Of a stretch of 64,000 nt of DNA, positions 42,538 through 50,370 are shown piece by piece (the first letter of the stretch is position 1; the number at the start of each line of letters is the position of its first letter). The translations under genes and the position numbers were made by a program. Below the pieces are notes generated by a model, which did not search any database, was not told where the DNA came from, and saw only the letters and a program-made list of their open reading frames with translations. Source of the stretch: Ostreiculturibacter nitratireducens (lineage in GTDB: Bacteria; Pseudomonadota; Alphaproteobacteria; Rhodobacterales; Rhodobacteraceae); NCBI RefSeq assembly GCF_032670585.1, contig NZ_JAVQHL010000003.1, forward strand, positions 310,001 to 374,000, written 5' to 3'.

Positions 42538-42640
42538 TCCGCGCGCATTCCTGGAGGCGGTGCAGGCGGGAATTTCCCACCCCCGCACCCGCGGAGGACT
42601 TCTTCGCCCGGACGGAGACAAATCAAGGGGGCTGGAATGA
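42530..42640 (+). CDS. Probable 36-residue small protein between two operon genes
   Basis: An ATG-started frame, MDDPRAFLEAVQAGISHPRT at its start and ending KSRGLE. It overlaps the upstream gene by eight bases and the AAA+ gene start by four (ATGA), filling what would otherwise be a 99-base gap in an operon whose other junctions are all 0-7 bases. Its own ribosome site is weak (GCCGGG), which suits translational coupling. No membrane segment. It could also be an untranslated spacer; the double overlap is the main support. Confidence 0.5.
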   Translation: MDDPRAFLEAVQAGISHPRTRGGLLRPDGDKSRGLE

Positions 42641-44577
42641 ACGCGCCGCGCGATGAGATGGAACTGAAGGAAGAGGCGATCCGCGAGCATTACGCGGCGG
42701 CGGCGAACCTGCTCTCCGGCCTCGACCATACGCCGCGCCTCGCGAAGGCCGAGGCCGTCGCAGCGCCGTCGGAGCGGTCGCCGGGGATCGGGACGCGTCC
42801 GCGTTTCCGCTCGACCACGCCGGGCCTCGTCACGCGCTCCACCGCGCGGCCGGAGGGAGTGCGGCTGATCGAGCGGATCGAGGCGGTGGGCGGGGACGAC
42901 CCGATCACCTCGCCCGCTCAGGCGGCGGTGATGCAGTCCCTGCGCCGCGCGCTCGCCATCGCCCTCGCCGTGGGAGAGATGTTTTCGGCGCAGACGGGGC
43001 TTTCGGAGCTGAAGAAGGCCAACCTGGAAGGCCGGCTCCCCGATGCACGGCGTGCGGAATTTTCCGAGCTTCTCGCAGCGGAGGCTCTGGTGACGCTGTC
43101 CGTCTTCGCCAACGCGACCGCTTTCCTCCTCGCCCCGCACGCGACCGAGCAGACGGTGGAGATCGGGACCGTCGAAGAGGTTCTGACCGACAACGCGCAA
43201 CTCGCGCTGCACGGGGCGCTATGGGAACTGGATCAGGACATCGCGGTTTTCGGCACCGACGAGGCGCGGATGGTCGCGTCGGTCCTCGCCTATGCCGAAC
43301 AGCTGACGGAAAACGTGCGCCTGCGCGCCGAGACGGCACCCAGGCTTGGCGCGTTCACCGGGGCGAACTATCGGATCGAGGCGGATGATTTCCCGATTGC
43401 GGGCTTCGCACCCTCGCGGAAGGCGCGCGGCACCGCGCTCGTCATGGCGTTCAAGAAGCCCGAGGAGGTCGTGGGCAACCACATCGCCAAGTACCAGGCG
43501 ATGCGGCTTGCGAAGATGCTGATGGCCTACGACTTCGAGCGGAAGCTGAACCCTTTCGCCGAACTCGGCGGCTTCATCTTCACCTTCATGGGCGACGGCA
43601 AGCCCGGCACCGGGAAGACGACGCTGATCCAGATGATGGCGGGGCTTCTTGATGGCTACTGCCGGGTGGCGGAATACCCGTTCCGCTACCAGAACCTGTC
43701 GATCGAGAACGTGGATTCCTACCAGGGCAAATCCGGGCAGAACGCCAAGGCCTTCATCCGGAACGTGATGGACCCCGCGGTGATCGGCTTTGGCACGATC
43801 GACGACATCGACCAGATCGCGGGCAAGCGCGGGGACCGCCAGTCGAGCGCGGGCCAGCAGGAGATCACCGCCGTCCTGATGGAAAGCTTCTCGGGGGCGA
43901 ACACGGTCGTTCGCGGAAACTGCAGCTTCGGGATGTTCTCGAACTACCCCGAGAACGTGGATGACGCGCTGCGCCAGCGGGCCGGCGCCCGGTTCCTCGT
44001 CGACGGGCCGCAGACGCGGGAGGATTACATCGACATCCTCGCGCTGCTCCTGGGCAAGAACCACTCGATCCCCCTGGGGGTCCACGACCTCTATGCCGCG
44101 CAGGAGATCAAGCGGGCGGTGGCCGAAAGCTTCGAGCGGCACTCGCGGCCCCTAGAGGATGGCCTTGAAAACGTCTTCGACAGGGTCCGCGACGAAATCG
44201 GGGAACTCGATACCATGGCCAAGCTCGGGACCTACCTGAAGGCGATCCAGGCAGCGGACGAACGCTTCACCGGCCGCGCGATCAAGAACATCACCGACGC
44301 GGTGAAGGTCCGCGCGATGGACTTCGAGCTGCCGGACGAGTGGCTGGAGGAACCCGAGCTCTTCCTCTTCAAGGACTACGAGACGAAGAAGGCGATGATC
44401 GGAGAGCTGCGCCGCCCGATCACCGTCGAGATGGTCGTGCAGGAGATCAACCGCTACGCGGACAGCGAGTTCCGCTATGCCGACAAGTCCGACGAGGCCG
44501 CGATCGAGAACGCCGTGCGCGAGATGCGCCGGATGGAGGAGGCCAAGCGGCGGTATCTGGACGGTAAGGCGCCATGA
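42637..44577 (+). CDS. AAA+ ATPase of unassigned operon
   Basis: A 646-residue protein. Residues 1-270 are a family-specific helical N-terminal region. The AAA+ core follows with Walker A GDGKPGTGKTT (319-329), a Walker B-like VIGFGTIDDID (382-392), a sensor-1 region FSNYPENVDDALRQRAGARF near 435 holding a probable arginine finger, and a C-terminal lid. The late sensor and PENVDDALRQR pattern resembles MoxR/CDC48-like chaperone ATPases rather than DNA motors. A strong AAGGGGG site precedes the ATG. It probably remodels a partner encoded in the same operon; the substrate is unknown. Confidence 0.9.
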   Translation: MNAPRDEMELKEEAIREHYAAAANLLSGLDHTPRLAKAEAVAAPSERSPGIGTRPRFRSTTPGLVTRSTARPEGVRLIERIEAVGGDDPITSPAQAAVMQSLRRALAIALAVGEMFSAQTGLSELKKANLEGRLPDARRAEFSELLAAEALVTLSVFANATAFLLAPHATEQTVEIGTVEEVLTDNAQLALHGALWELDQDIAVFGTDEARMVASVLAYAEQLTENVRLRAETAPRLGAFTGANYRIEADDFPIAGFAPSRKARGTALVMAFKKPEEVVGNHIAKYQAMRLAKMLMAYDFERKLNPFAELGGFIFTFMGDGKPGTGKTTLIQMMAGLLDGYCRVAEYPFRYQNLSIENVDSYQGKSGQNAKAFIRNVMDPAVIGFGTIDDIDQIAGKRGDRQSSAGQQEITAVLMESFSGANTVVRGNCSFGMFSNYPENVDDALRQRAGARFLVDGPQTREDYIDILALLLGKNHSIPLGVHDLYAAQEIKRAVAESFERHSRPLEDGLENVFDRVRDEIGELDTMAKLGTYLKAIQAADERFTGRAIKNITDAVKVRAMDFELPDEWLEEPELFLFKDYETKKAMIGELRRPITVEMVVQEINRYADSEFRYADKSDEAAIENAVREMRRMEEAKRRYLDGKAP

Positions 44578-45932
44578 AACGCCTCATCCAGAAAGGCCTG
44601 ATGTTCGGCAATCTCGTCCACATCGAGAGCCCGGCGCTGGTGGAGCGCTACAACCGCGCCTTGAAGGCACTGACCGGGAAGGTGACGGGGCTTCCCGATT
44701 TCCACGTCGACATCTCGGGCTATTCGCCGGAGGTGGGCGACGAGCTTGACGACCACCTCTACCTGAACCGCAACGGCTGCAACCGGCAGTTCATCCTTCT
44801 GACGACGGAGCAGAAGAAAGCGCCCCTGCTGAACGCGAAGTTCTCGACCTCGCGCGGGATCCTCAGGCGCTTCATCGAGGAGAACGAGGCGCAGCTTTTC
44901 ACCCTGACCGCGCGCGACGCCGTGGCGGGGGAGCTTGAGAACACGGTCTTCCAGATCGACACGCCGGCGCGGCTGTTCGACATCCGCCGGGTGACGGTCG
45001 CGGCGGACACGACCGGGAACCACGTGGCCGAGGCCGGGAAGCTTTCGGAACTGATCGAGCGGTTCCGGACGGAAGAGGACGCCTGGTGGGACGACGTGCT
45101 GATCGCGGACATGATCGGGCGCGCGAAGGTCGTGGGCGACGTGGTGCGAAACCCGGTGGCGCTGAAATCCACCAGCTTCGACCAGCAGAATTTCTGGACC
45201 TCGCATTTCGGCGGCATCTACATCTTCCGCGATCTCGACCACCCGGCCGCGATCTCGGCCGCGCCGCGCGAGGAAGTCGGCGCGCTTCCGATCAAGTATC
45301 ACTTCGACATGCGGGACCGGAACGGGATCGCGAAATTCCTGGAACTTAACGACCTCGTGGAGCCCATCGTGACCGCGCGGGGGGCGGACGCGGCGGCGAT
45401 CCTGCGGCAGAAGATGGATTTCATCCTTGTGGACGCCGCGGCATCCCTCGGGATCGACGCGGGCGCGGGGACACGGCGGGAACTCAGGATCGTCGCGGCG
45501 AAGCTCGGCTCGGCGCTGCCAGACGAGTTCCAGGGGCTTGCGGCACTTCTGCGCTACGTCGAGGCGGGCGGGGCCTGGCCGCGCATCACCTCGGCGCATC
45601 CGGCGTATTTCTACACACTTCGGTCGAAGCCGCATGCGGACCGTGACCTCGTGAACATGCTCCTGGCGGAATTGTCGCCGCTCGACGTTCGGCAGCTTTT
45701 CATCTGTCACAAGGAACTGTTCTACAGGCTCTACATGGGCTGGGACGAGGCCAAGAAGGCCTACGTGGCGGACTTCCTCGACCGCGAATACCAGGTCGAC
45801 AAGGCCGGCGCGCGCGCCGCGCTGTTCGGGTCCGAGCCTTCGATGGAGGAGCCCCCCGCGCGCGGCGGGGCACGGCGTGATATTGTCGACATCGTCGGCC
45901 CCTGGGGCGCCGTGATGAGGGACAAGAGATGA
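44574..45932 (+). CDS. Unknown 452-residue protein downstream of AAA+ ATPase
   Basis: A soluble protein beginning MKRLIQKGLMFGNLVHIESP. No signal, no membrane helix, no recognisable catalytic motif. Aromatic-rich blocks WTSHFGGIYIFRDLDHP near residue 205 and HPAYFYTLRSKPHADRDLV near 342 look like conserved family features. The C-terminus is low-complexity (EEPPARGGARRD). It overlaps the ATPase and the following membrane gene by four bases each, so stoichiometric coupling with both is likely. It may be an adaptor or client of the ATPase, by inference only. Confidence 0.85.
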   Translation: MKRLIQKGLMFGNLVHIESPALVERYNRALKALTGKVTGLPDFHVDISGYSPEVGDELDDHLYLNRNGCNRQFILLTTEQKKAPLLNAKFSTSRGILRRFIEENEAQLFTLTARDAVAGELENTVFQIDTPARLFDIRRVTVAADTTGNHVAEAGKLSELIERFRTEEDAWWDDVLIADMIGRAKVVGDVVRNPVALKSTSFDQQNFWTSHFGGIYIFRDLDHPAAISAAPREEVGALPIKYHFDMRDRNGIAKFLELNDLVEPIVTARGADAAAILRQKMDFILVDAAASLGIDAGAGTRRELRIVAAKLGSALPDEFQGLAALLRYVEAGGAWPRITSAHPAYFYTLRSKPHADRDLVNMLLAELSPLDVRQLFICHKELFYRLYMGWDEAKKAYVADFLDREYQVDKAGARAALFGSEPSMEEPPARGGARRDIVDIVGPWGAVMRDKR

Positions 45933-46207
45933 TCGGTTTTCTGCGCCTTGCCGTCTTCGGATTCGTCGGCCTCACGGTGATCTATTTCCTCCTGTCCATC
46001 TATTCGCGGTCCGTCGCCCGCGAGGAGCTCGAGAAGGAATGGGATGCCGATCACCCTGAGGGGGGTGATGAAGCGGCCCGGCGCGCCTATATCGAGGCGG
46101 GTATGAGGGAGTACGAGTCCGGGCTGAGGAAGAAGCTGATCCTCCTCGTATACGTGATCCCGGTCATCGTCGTGCTGGCGCTGATCTATCTGACGAACAT
46201 CTACTGA
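45929..46207 (+). CDS. Small two-helix membrane protein of unassigned operon
   Basis: A 92-residue protein with hydrophobic helices at about residues 4-25 (FLRLAVFGFVGLTVIYFLLS) and 70-89 (LILLVYVIPVIVVLALIYLT), separated by a charged 45-residue loop rich in Glu and Arg. Both ends probably face the same side of the membrane. Family unknown. It starts within the stop of the preceding gene and is seven bases from the next gene. Confidence 0.82.
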   Translation: MIGFLRLAVFGFVGLTVIYFLLSIYSRSVAREELEKEWDADHPEGGDEAARRAYIEAGMREYESGLRKKLILLVYVIPVIVVLALIYLTNIY

Positions 46208-46214
46208 GGCGAAG

Positions 46215-46889
46215 ATGAGATACGTGAAATGGACCTTCTGGACGATCCTCGCGCTGATCGTCTTCGCCTTCCTGCACTACAACCTGCCGCAGCACGACAT
46301 CGTGCGCGTGGTGAACACCTACCAGGAACGCCAGGACCTGGGCGACTGGACGCGCATGTTCTGGTCGAGCCCGGACGACCAGTCCGGCGGCCTCGTCAAC
46401 CGCGACGTGCAGTTCATCCAGACGGTGAAGGCCAACGGCAAGCCGATGGTCTACCGCAACGAGGACACGGGCTGGAACTGGCCGCCCTATTTCAAGTTCG
46501 ACACCGCCAGCCTTCTGACCGAGGCGGAGGACGCGAAGTCGACGGCGGCCGATCCGAAATGGGTTGTCGTCACACATTACGGCTGGCGGAACGAGTTCAT
46601 CTCGATCTTCCCGAACGCCGTCGGGATCCGCCCGGCCGAGGGGCCCGACGAGCGGATCATCCCCTGGGTCAACATCGTCATCCTGACGACGCTCGCGCTG
46701 ATCCTCTTCATGATCCGGCGCATGTGGCTGCAGTTCCGCGAGAGGGTGATCGACCCGGTTCTTCAGGATGCCGGCGAGGCGATCGATCGGGTGGACGACA
46801 CCGCCGACGCGGCGGCCGAAAAGGCCCGCGGGATCTGGGGCCGGTTCAAGGCATGGCTCGACACCTGGAAGGGCAAGCCGAGGCGCTGA
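46215..46889 (+). CDS. DUF1523-like membrane protein
   Basis: A 224-residue protein with an N-terminal helix (residues 5-20, FWTILALIVFAFLHY) followed by LPQHDIVRVVNTYQERQD, which I associate with the DUF1523 family of Rhodobacterales. A periplasmic domain of about 120 residues contains VHYGWRNEFISIFPNAV-like sequence. A second helix lies at about 155-172 (VNIVILTTLALILFMIRRMW), and a charged amphipathic cytoplasmic tail ends in GRFKAWLDTWKGKPRR. Function unknown. It ends the seven-frame operon and probably anchors the AAA+ assembly to the inner membrane. Confidence 0.8.
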   Translation: MRYVKWTFWTILALIVFAFLHYNLPQHDIVRVVNTYQERQDLGDWTRMFWSSPDDQSGGLVNRDVQFIQTVKANGKPMVYRNEDTGWNWPPYFKFDTASLLTEAEDAKSTAADPKWVVVTHYGWRNEFISIFPNAVGIRPAEGPDERIIPWVNIVILTTLALILFMIRRMWLQFRERVIDPVLQDAGEAIDRVDDTADAAAEKARGIWGRFKAWLDTWKGKPRR

Positions 46890-46899
46890 GCGCCGCGGA

Positions 46900-46917
46900 T
46901 TTGACCGCCCGGTCAAA
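46900..46917. promoter_or_regulatory. Palindromic operator upstream of deoC
   Basis: TTTGACCG-CC-CGGTCAAA, eight-base perfect arms around two bases. The shape resembles TetR-family operators. It directly precedes a possible promoter (TTGAAA at 46926, TAGCGT at 46949, spacer 17). Confidence 0.5.
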
Positions 46918-46925
46918 GGACCGCG

Positions 46926-46954
46926 TTGAAACAAAGCGGCACATTGGATAGCGT
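46926..46954 (+). promoter_or_regulatory. Putative sigma-70-type promoter of deoC-aldh16
   Basis: TTGAAA and TAGCGT separated by 17 bases. The palindrome ends nine bases upstream of the -35, so a bound repressor or activator could touch RNA polymerase. Confidence 0.4.
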
Positions 46955-46996
46955 GACCCGGGCGGGCCCCTGCCCCGCCGAGTTCGGGGTTTCCTC

Positions 46997-47968
46997 ATGC
47001 AGTCCAGTCCGGCCGCCTTGTCAAACCACGACCGGAATCCCGGCGTTCCGCTCCAGCTGGACTGGTTCGAACATGTCGCGGTGAACACGCAAGCCGCCGA
47101 ACGGCGCGCGGCGACCCTGACGACGCGGCGGAGCGTGAAGAAGGAATGGCAGGCGGCCTGGCTCGTCAACGCGATCCGCTGCATGGACCTGACCACGCTT
47201 TCCGGCGACGACACGGAAGATCGCGTCGCCCGGCTTTGCGCGAAGGGGCGGCAGCCCCTCGCCGATCACATCATGAAGGGGCTGGGGCTCGATGACCTTA
47301 CGACTGGCGCGATCTGCGTCTACCCGACGATGGTCGCCGCCGCGGTGAAGGCGCTCCGGGGCTCCGGCGTTCCGGTCGCCTCGGTCGCTACGGGCTTTCC
47401 GGCGGGGCTGATGCCGCTCGACCTTCGGCTGGCGGAGATCCGCTATGCCGTGGACCAGGGCGCGGACGAGATCGACATCGTCATCACCCGTGCCCATGTC
47501 CTCGGCGCCGAGTGGAACGCGCTCTATGACGAGATCGCGGCGATGCGGGAGGCGGCCGGGGCGGCGCATCTGAAGACGATCCTCGCGACCGGGGACCTCA
47601 AGACGCTGCGAAACGTCTACAAGGCCAGCATGGTCGCGATGCAGGCCGGGGCGGACTTCATCAAGACCTCCACCGGGAAGGAGGGCGTCAACGCCACGCT
47701 TCCCGTGAGCCTCGTCATGGTGCGGGCGCTCAGGGACTATGGCGAGCGGACCGGATACCGGATCGGGTTCAAGCCGGCGGGCGGGATGCGGACCGCGAAG
47801 GACGCGCTCGCCTGGCAGATCCTGATGAAGGAGGAGATGGGCGCGGACTGGCTCCGGCCGGACCTCTTCCGGCTCGGCGCCTCCTCCATGCTCGGCGATA
47901 TCGAACGCCAGCTCGAACACCATGTCACCGGGCGCTACGCGTCCTCCTCGCGCCATGCGCTAGCCTGA
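46997..47968 (+). CDS. deoC: Deoxyribose-phosphate aldolase
   Basis: A 323-residue class I aldolase, longer than the 220-260 residue DeoC of many bacteria because of about 60 extra N-terminal residues. The Schiff-base lysine is K223 in FIKTSTGK; GFKPAGGMRT carries the second catalytic lysine, and DEIDIVITR is the conserved strand. It cleaves 2-deoxyribose-5-phosphate to glyceraldehyde-3-phosphate and acetaldehyde. The adjacent aldehyde dehydrogenase, seven bases downstream, would oxidise the aldehyde product. Confidence 0.94.
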   Translation: MQSSPAALSNHDRNPGVPLQLDWFEHVAVNTQAAERRAATLTTRRSVKKEWQAAWLVNAIRCMDLTTLSGDDTEDRVARLCAKGRQPLADHIMKGLGLDDLTTGAICVYPTMVAAAVKALRGSGVPVASVATGFPAGLMPLDLRLAEIRYAVDQGADEIDIVITRAHVLGAEWNALYDEIAAMREAAGAAHLKTILATGDLKTLRNVYKASMVAMQAGADFIKTSTGKEGVNATLPVSLVMVRALRDYGERTGYRIGFKPAGGMRTAKDALAWQILMKEEMGADWLRPDLFRLGASSMLGDIERQLEHHVTGRYASSSRHALA

Positions 47969-47975
47969 GGGTCCC

Positions 47976-50339
47976 ATGCCGACAGTGAAAGACATCCTGG
48001 AGACGATGGACTACGGACCGGCGCCGGAGGCCAACGGCGAAGTCGTCAAATGGCTGAAGGCGCGGGGCGCGTTCGGGCATTTCATCGGCGGCGCATTCAC
48101 GAGGCCCGAAGCGACTTTCGCGGTCGAGAACCCGGCGACGGGCGAGGTGCTGGCGGAGGTTTCGCAAGGCTCCCGGGCCGACGTGGAGGCTGCGGTAAAG
48201 GCGGCACGGTCGGCACAGCGGGACTGGGCGCGCCTGTCCGGGCACCAGCGGGCGAAATGGCTCTACGCGATCGCGCGGAACATCCAGAAGCGCGAACGGT
48301 TCCTTGCGGTTCTCGAGACGATGGACAACGGCAAGCCCGTCCGCGAGACGCGGGACATCGATATCCCGCTCGTCGCGCGGCACTTCTACCACCACGCGGG
48401 CTGGGCCGAGGTTCTGGCCGACGAGTTTCCGGGGACAGGCCCGGTCGGCGTCTGTGGCCAGATCATCCCGTGGAACTTCCCTCTCCTGATGCTCGCCTGG
48501 AAGATCGCGCCGGCCTTGGCGGCGGGGAACGCGGTCGTGCTGAAACCTGCCGAATACACGCCGCTGACCGCCCTCGCCTTCGCCGAGATCTGCGCCGAGA
48601 TCGGTCTGCCGAAGGGCGTAGTGAACATCGTTACCGGCGACGGCGATACCGGCGCGGCGCTGGTTGCCGCTGAGGTGGACAAGATCGCCTTCACCGGCTC
48701 GACCGAGGTCGGGCGGATCATCCGCAAGGCCACGGCCGGATCGGGCAAGAAGCTGACGCTGGAGCTTGGCGGCAAGTCGCCCTTCGTGGTCTTCGCCGAC
48801 GCCGACCTGGACGCCGCGGTCGAGGGCGTCGTGGATGCGATCTGGTTCAACCAGGGCCAGGTCTGCTGCGCGGGCTCGCGCATCCTCGTGCAGGAGGGGG
48901 TGGAGGAGGCCTTCACCCGGAAGCTGCGCACACGCATGGCGAAGCTGCGCGTGGGCGACCCGCTCGACAAATGCACCGACGTCGGCGCGATCGTGCACCC
49001 GGTGCAGTTGAAGCGCATCCGGGACCTCGTGGCCCGGGGCGAAGCCGAGGGCGCGGTGCTTCACCAGGCCGAATGCCAGCTGCCCGCGAAGGGGTCCTTC
49101 TTCGCGCCCGGCTTCTTCACGGGCGTCGAACCCGCCAATATCGTTTCCGACGTCGAAATCTTCGGCCCGGTCGCGACACTGACGAGCTTCCGCACGCCCG
49201 ACGAGGCAGTCGAGCTTGCCAACAACACCCGCTACGGCCTCGCCGCCTCGATCTGGTCGGAGAACGTGAACCTCTGCCTCGACGTCGCATCGCGCGTGAA
49301 GGCGGGTGTGGTCTGGGTGAACTCCACCAACGTCTTCGACGCGGGCTCGGGCTTCGGCGGCTACCGCGAAAGCGGCTTCGGCCGCGAGGGCGGGCGCGAG
49401 GGGATGGGCGAATACCTCTCCTTCCCCGCGCCCAAGGAGAAGGCAGAACCGCCCGTTCACGCGCCCGAAACCTCGCCCGTCCCGGAGAGCGGCGCGAAGG
49501 CCGTCGACGGCATCGACCGGACCGCGAAGATGTATGTCGGCGGCGCGCAGAAGCGCCCCGATTCCGGCTATTCCTACGCTGTGATGGCGAAGGGCAGGCT
49601 TCTCGGGCTCGCCGGGCTCGGGAACCGCAAGGACATAAGGAACGCCGTTGAGGCCGCGCACAAGGCATCGGGCTGGGGCAAGGCTACCGGCCACAACCGG
49701 GCGCAGGTCCTCTATTACCTCGCCGAGAATCTCTCGGCCCGCGCGCAGGAGTTCACGGATCGCCTCCGGTCCGCGGGCGCCTCCAAGGGCGCGGCGGAGC
49801 GGGAAGTGGCCGTGTCGCTCGAACGCGCGTTCTGGTACGCGGCGCAGGCCGACAAGTTCGACGGCGCGGTGCACGCGACGAAGTCCGCGAACGTGACGCT
49901 CGCCATGAACGAACCCTTCGGCGTCATGGGGATCGCCTGCCCGAATGCAGCGCCGCTTCTGGGCTTCCTGAGCCTCGTCCTGCCCGCCATAGCCATGGGC
50001 AACCGCGTCGTCGCGCTACCGGCGCAGGACATGCCGCTGTCCGCGACCGACCTCTACCAGGTCCTCGACACCTCGGACCTGCCCGGCGGCGTCGTCAACA
50101 TCGTGACCGGCCCGCGCGAGGAACTGACCAAGACCTTGGCCCAGCACGACGACGTGGCGGCGCTCTGGTATTGCGGCACGACCGAAGGCGCGAAGGCCAT
50201 GGAGGCCGAAAGCGCGGGGAACCTCAAGGTGACTTGGGCCATCCCGAACTGCGACTGGACCGGCCCCGACGGCCAGGGCCGCCGCTACCTCTCCCGCGCG
50301 GTGCAGGTTAAGAACATCTGGGTGCCCTACGGGGAATGA
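47976..50339 (+). CDS. ALDH16-type double-domain aldehyde dehydrogenase
   Basis: A 787-residue protein made of two aldehyde dehydrogenase domains. The first (about residues 35-490) is complete: PWNFPLLM, FTGSTEVGR, the general-base glutamate in LELGGKSP and the nucleophile C297 in NQGQVCCAG. The second (about 510-787) keeps the NAD-domain outline (GVMGIACPNAAPLLGF, GGVVNIVTG) but lacks the catalytic cysteine loop and much of the catalytic domain. This matches the bacterial ALDH16 family, in which the second half is a pseudo-domain. Linkage to deoC suggests acetaldehyde or a related aldehyde as substrate. Confidence 0.93.
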   Translation: MPTVKDILETMDYGPAPEANGEVVKWLKARGAFGHFIGGAFTRPEATFAVENPATGEVLAEVSQGSRADVEAAVKAARSAQRDWARLSGHQRAKWLYAIARNIQKRERFLAVLETMDNGKPVRETRDIDIPLVARHFYHHAGWAEVLADEFPGTGPVGVCGQIIPWNFPLLMLAWKIAPALAAGNAVVLKPAEYTPLTALAFAEICAEIGLPKGVVNIVTGDGDTGAALVAAEVDKIAFTGSTEVGRIIRKATAGSGKKLTLELGGKSPFVVFADADLDAAVEGVVDAIWFNQGQVCCAGSRILVQEGVEEAFTRKLRTRMAKLRVGDPLDKCTDVGAIVHPVQLKRIRDLVARGEAEGAVLHQAECQLPAKGSFFAPGFFTGVEPANIVSDVEIFGPVATLTSFRTPDEAVELANNTRYGLAASIWSENVNLCLDVASRVKAGVVWVNSTNVFDAGSGFGGYRESGFGREGGREGMGEYLSFPAPKEKAEPPVHAPETSPVPESGAKAVDGIDRTAKMYVGGAQKRPDSGYSYAVMAKGRLLGLAGLGNRKDIRNAVEAAHKASGWGKATGHNRAQVLYYLAENLSARAQEFTDRLRSAGASKGAAEREVAVSLERAFWYAAQADKFDGAVHATKSANVTLAMNEPFGVMGIACPNAAPLLGFLSLVLPAIAMGNRVVALPAQDMPLSATDLYQVLDTSDLPGGVVNIVTGPREELTKTLAQHDDVAALWYCGTTEGAKAMEAESAGNLKVTWAIPNCDWTGPDGQGRRYLSRAVQVKNIWVPYGE

Positions 50340-50361
50340 GGGGCGGCCTTCCCGCCGCCCC
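50340..50361. terminator. Bidirectional hairpin between aldh16 and creatinase genes
   Basis: GGGGCGGC and GCCGCCCC arms of eight bases with loop CTTCCC, lying between convergent genes. The tail CGTCTT is short. Confidence 0.55.
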
Positions 50362-50370
50362 CGTCTTGCC

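Noticed and set aside
46900..46917. FNR-type box before deoC
   Set aside because: The TTGAC/GTCAA half-sites are six bases apart rather than four, so the geometry does not fit FNR/FixK dimers; reported as a different palindrome.
47976..50339. Two separate aldehyde dehydrogenase genes with a frameshift
   Set aside because: The frame is continuous without internal stop and the domain order with a degenerate second half matches ALDH16.
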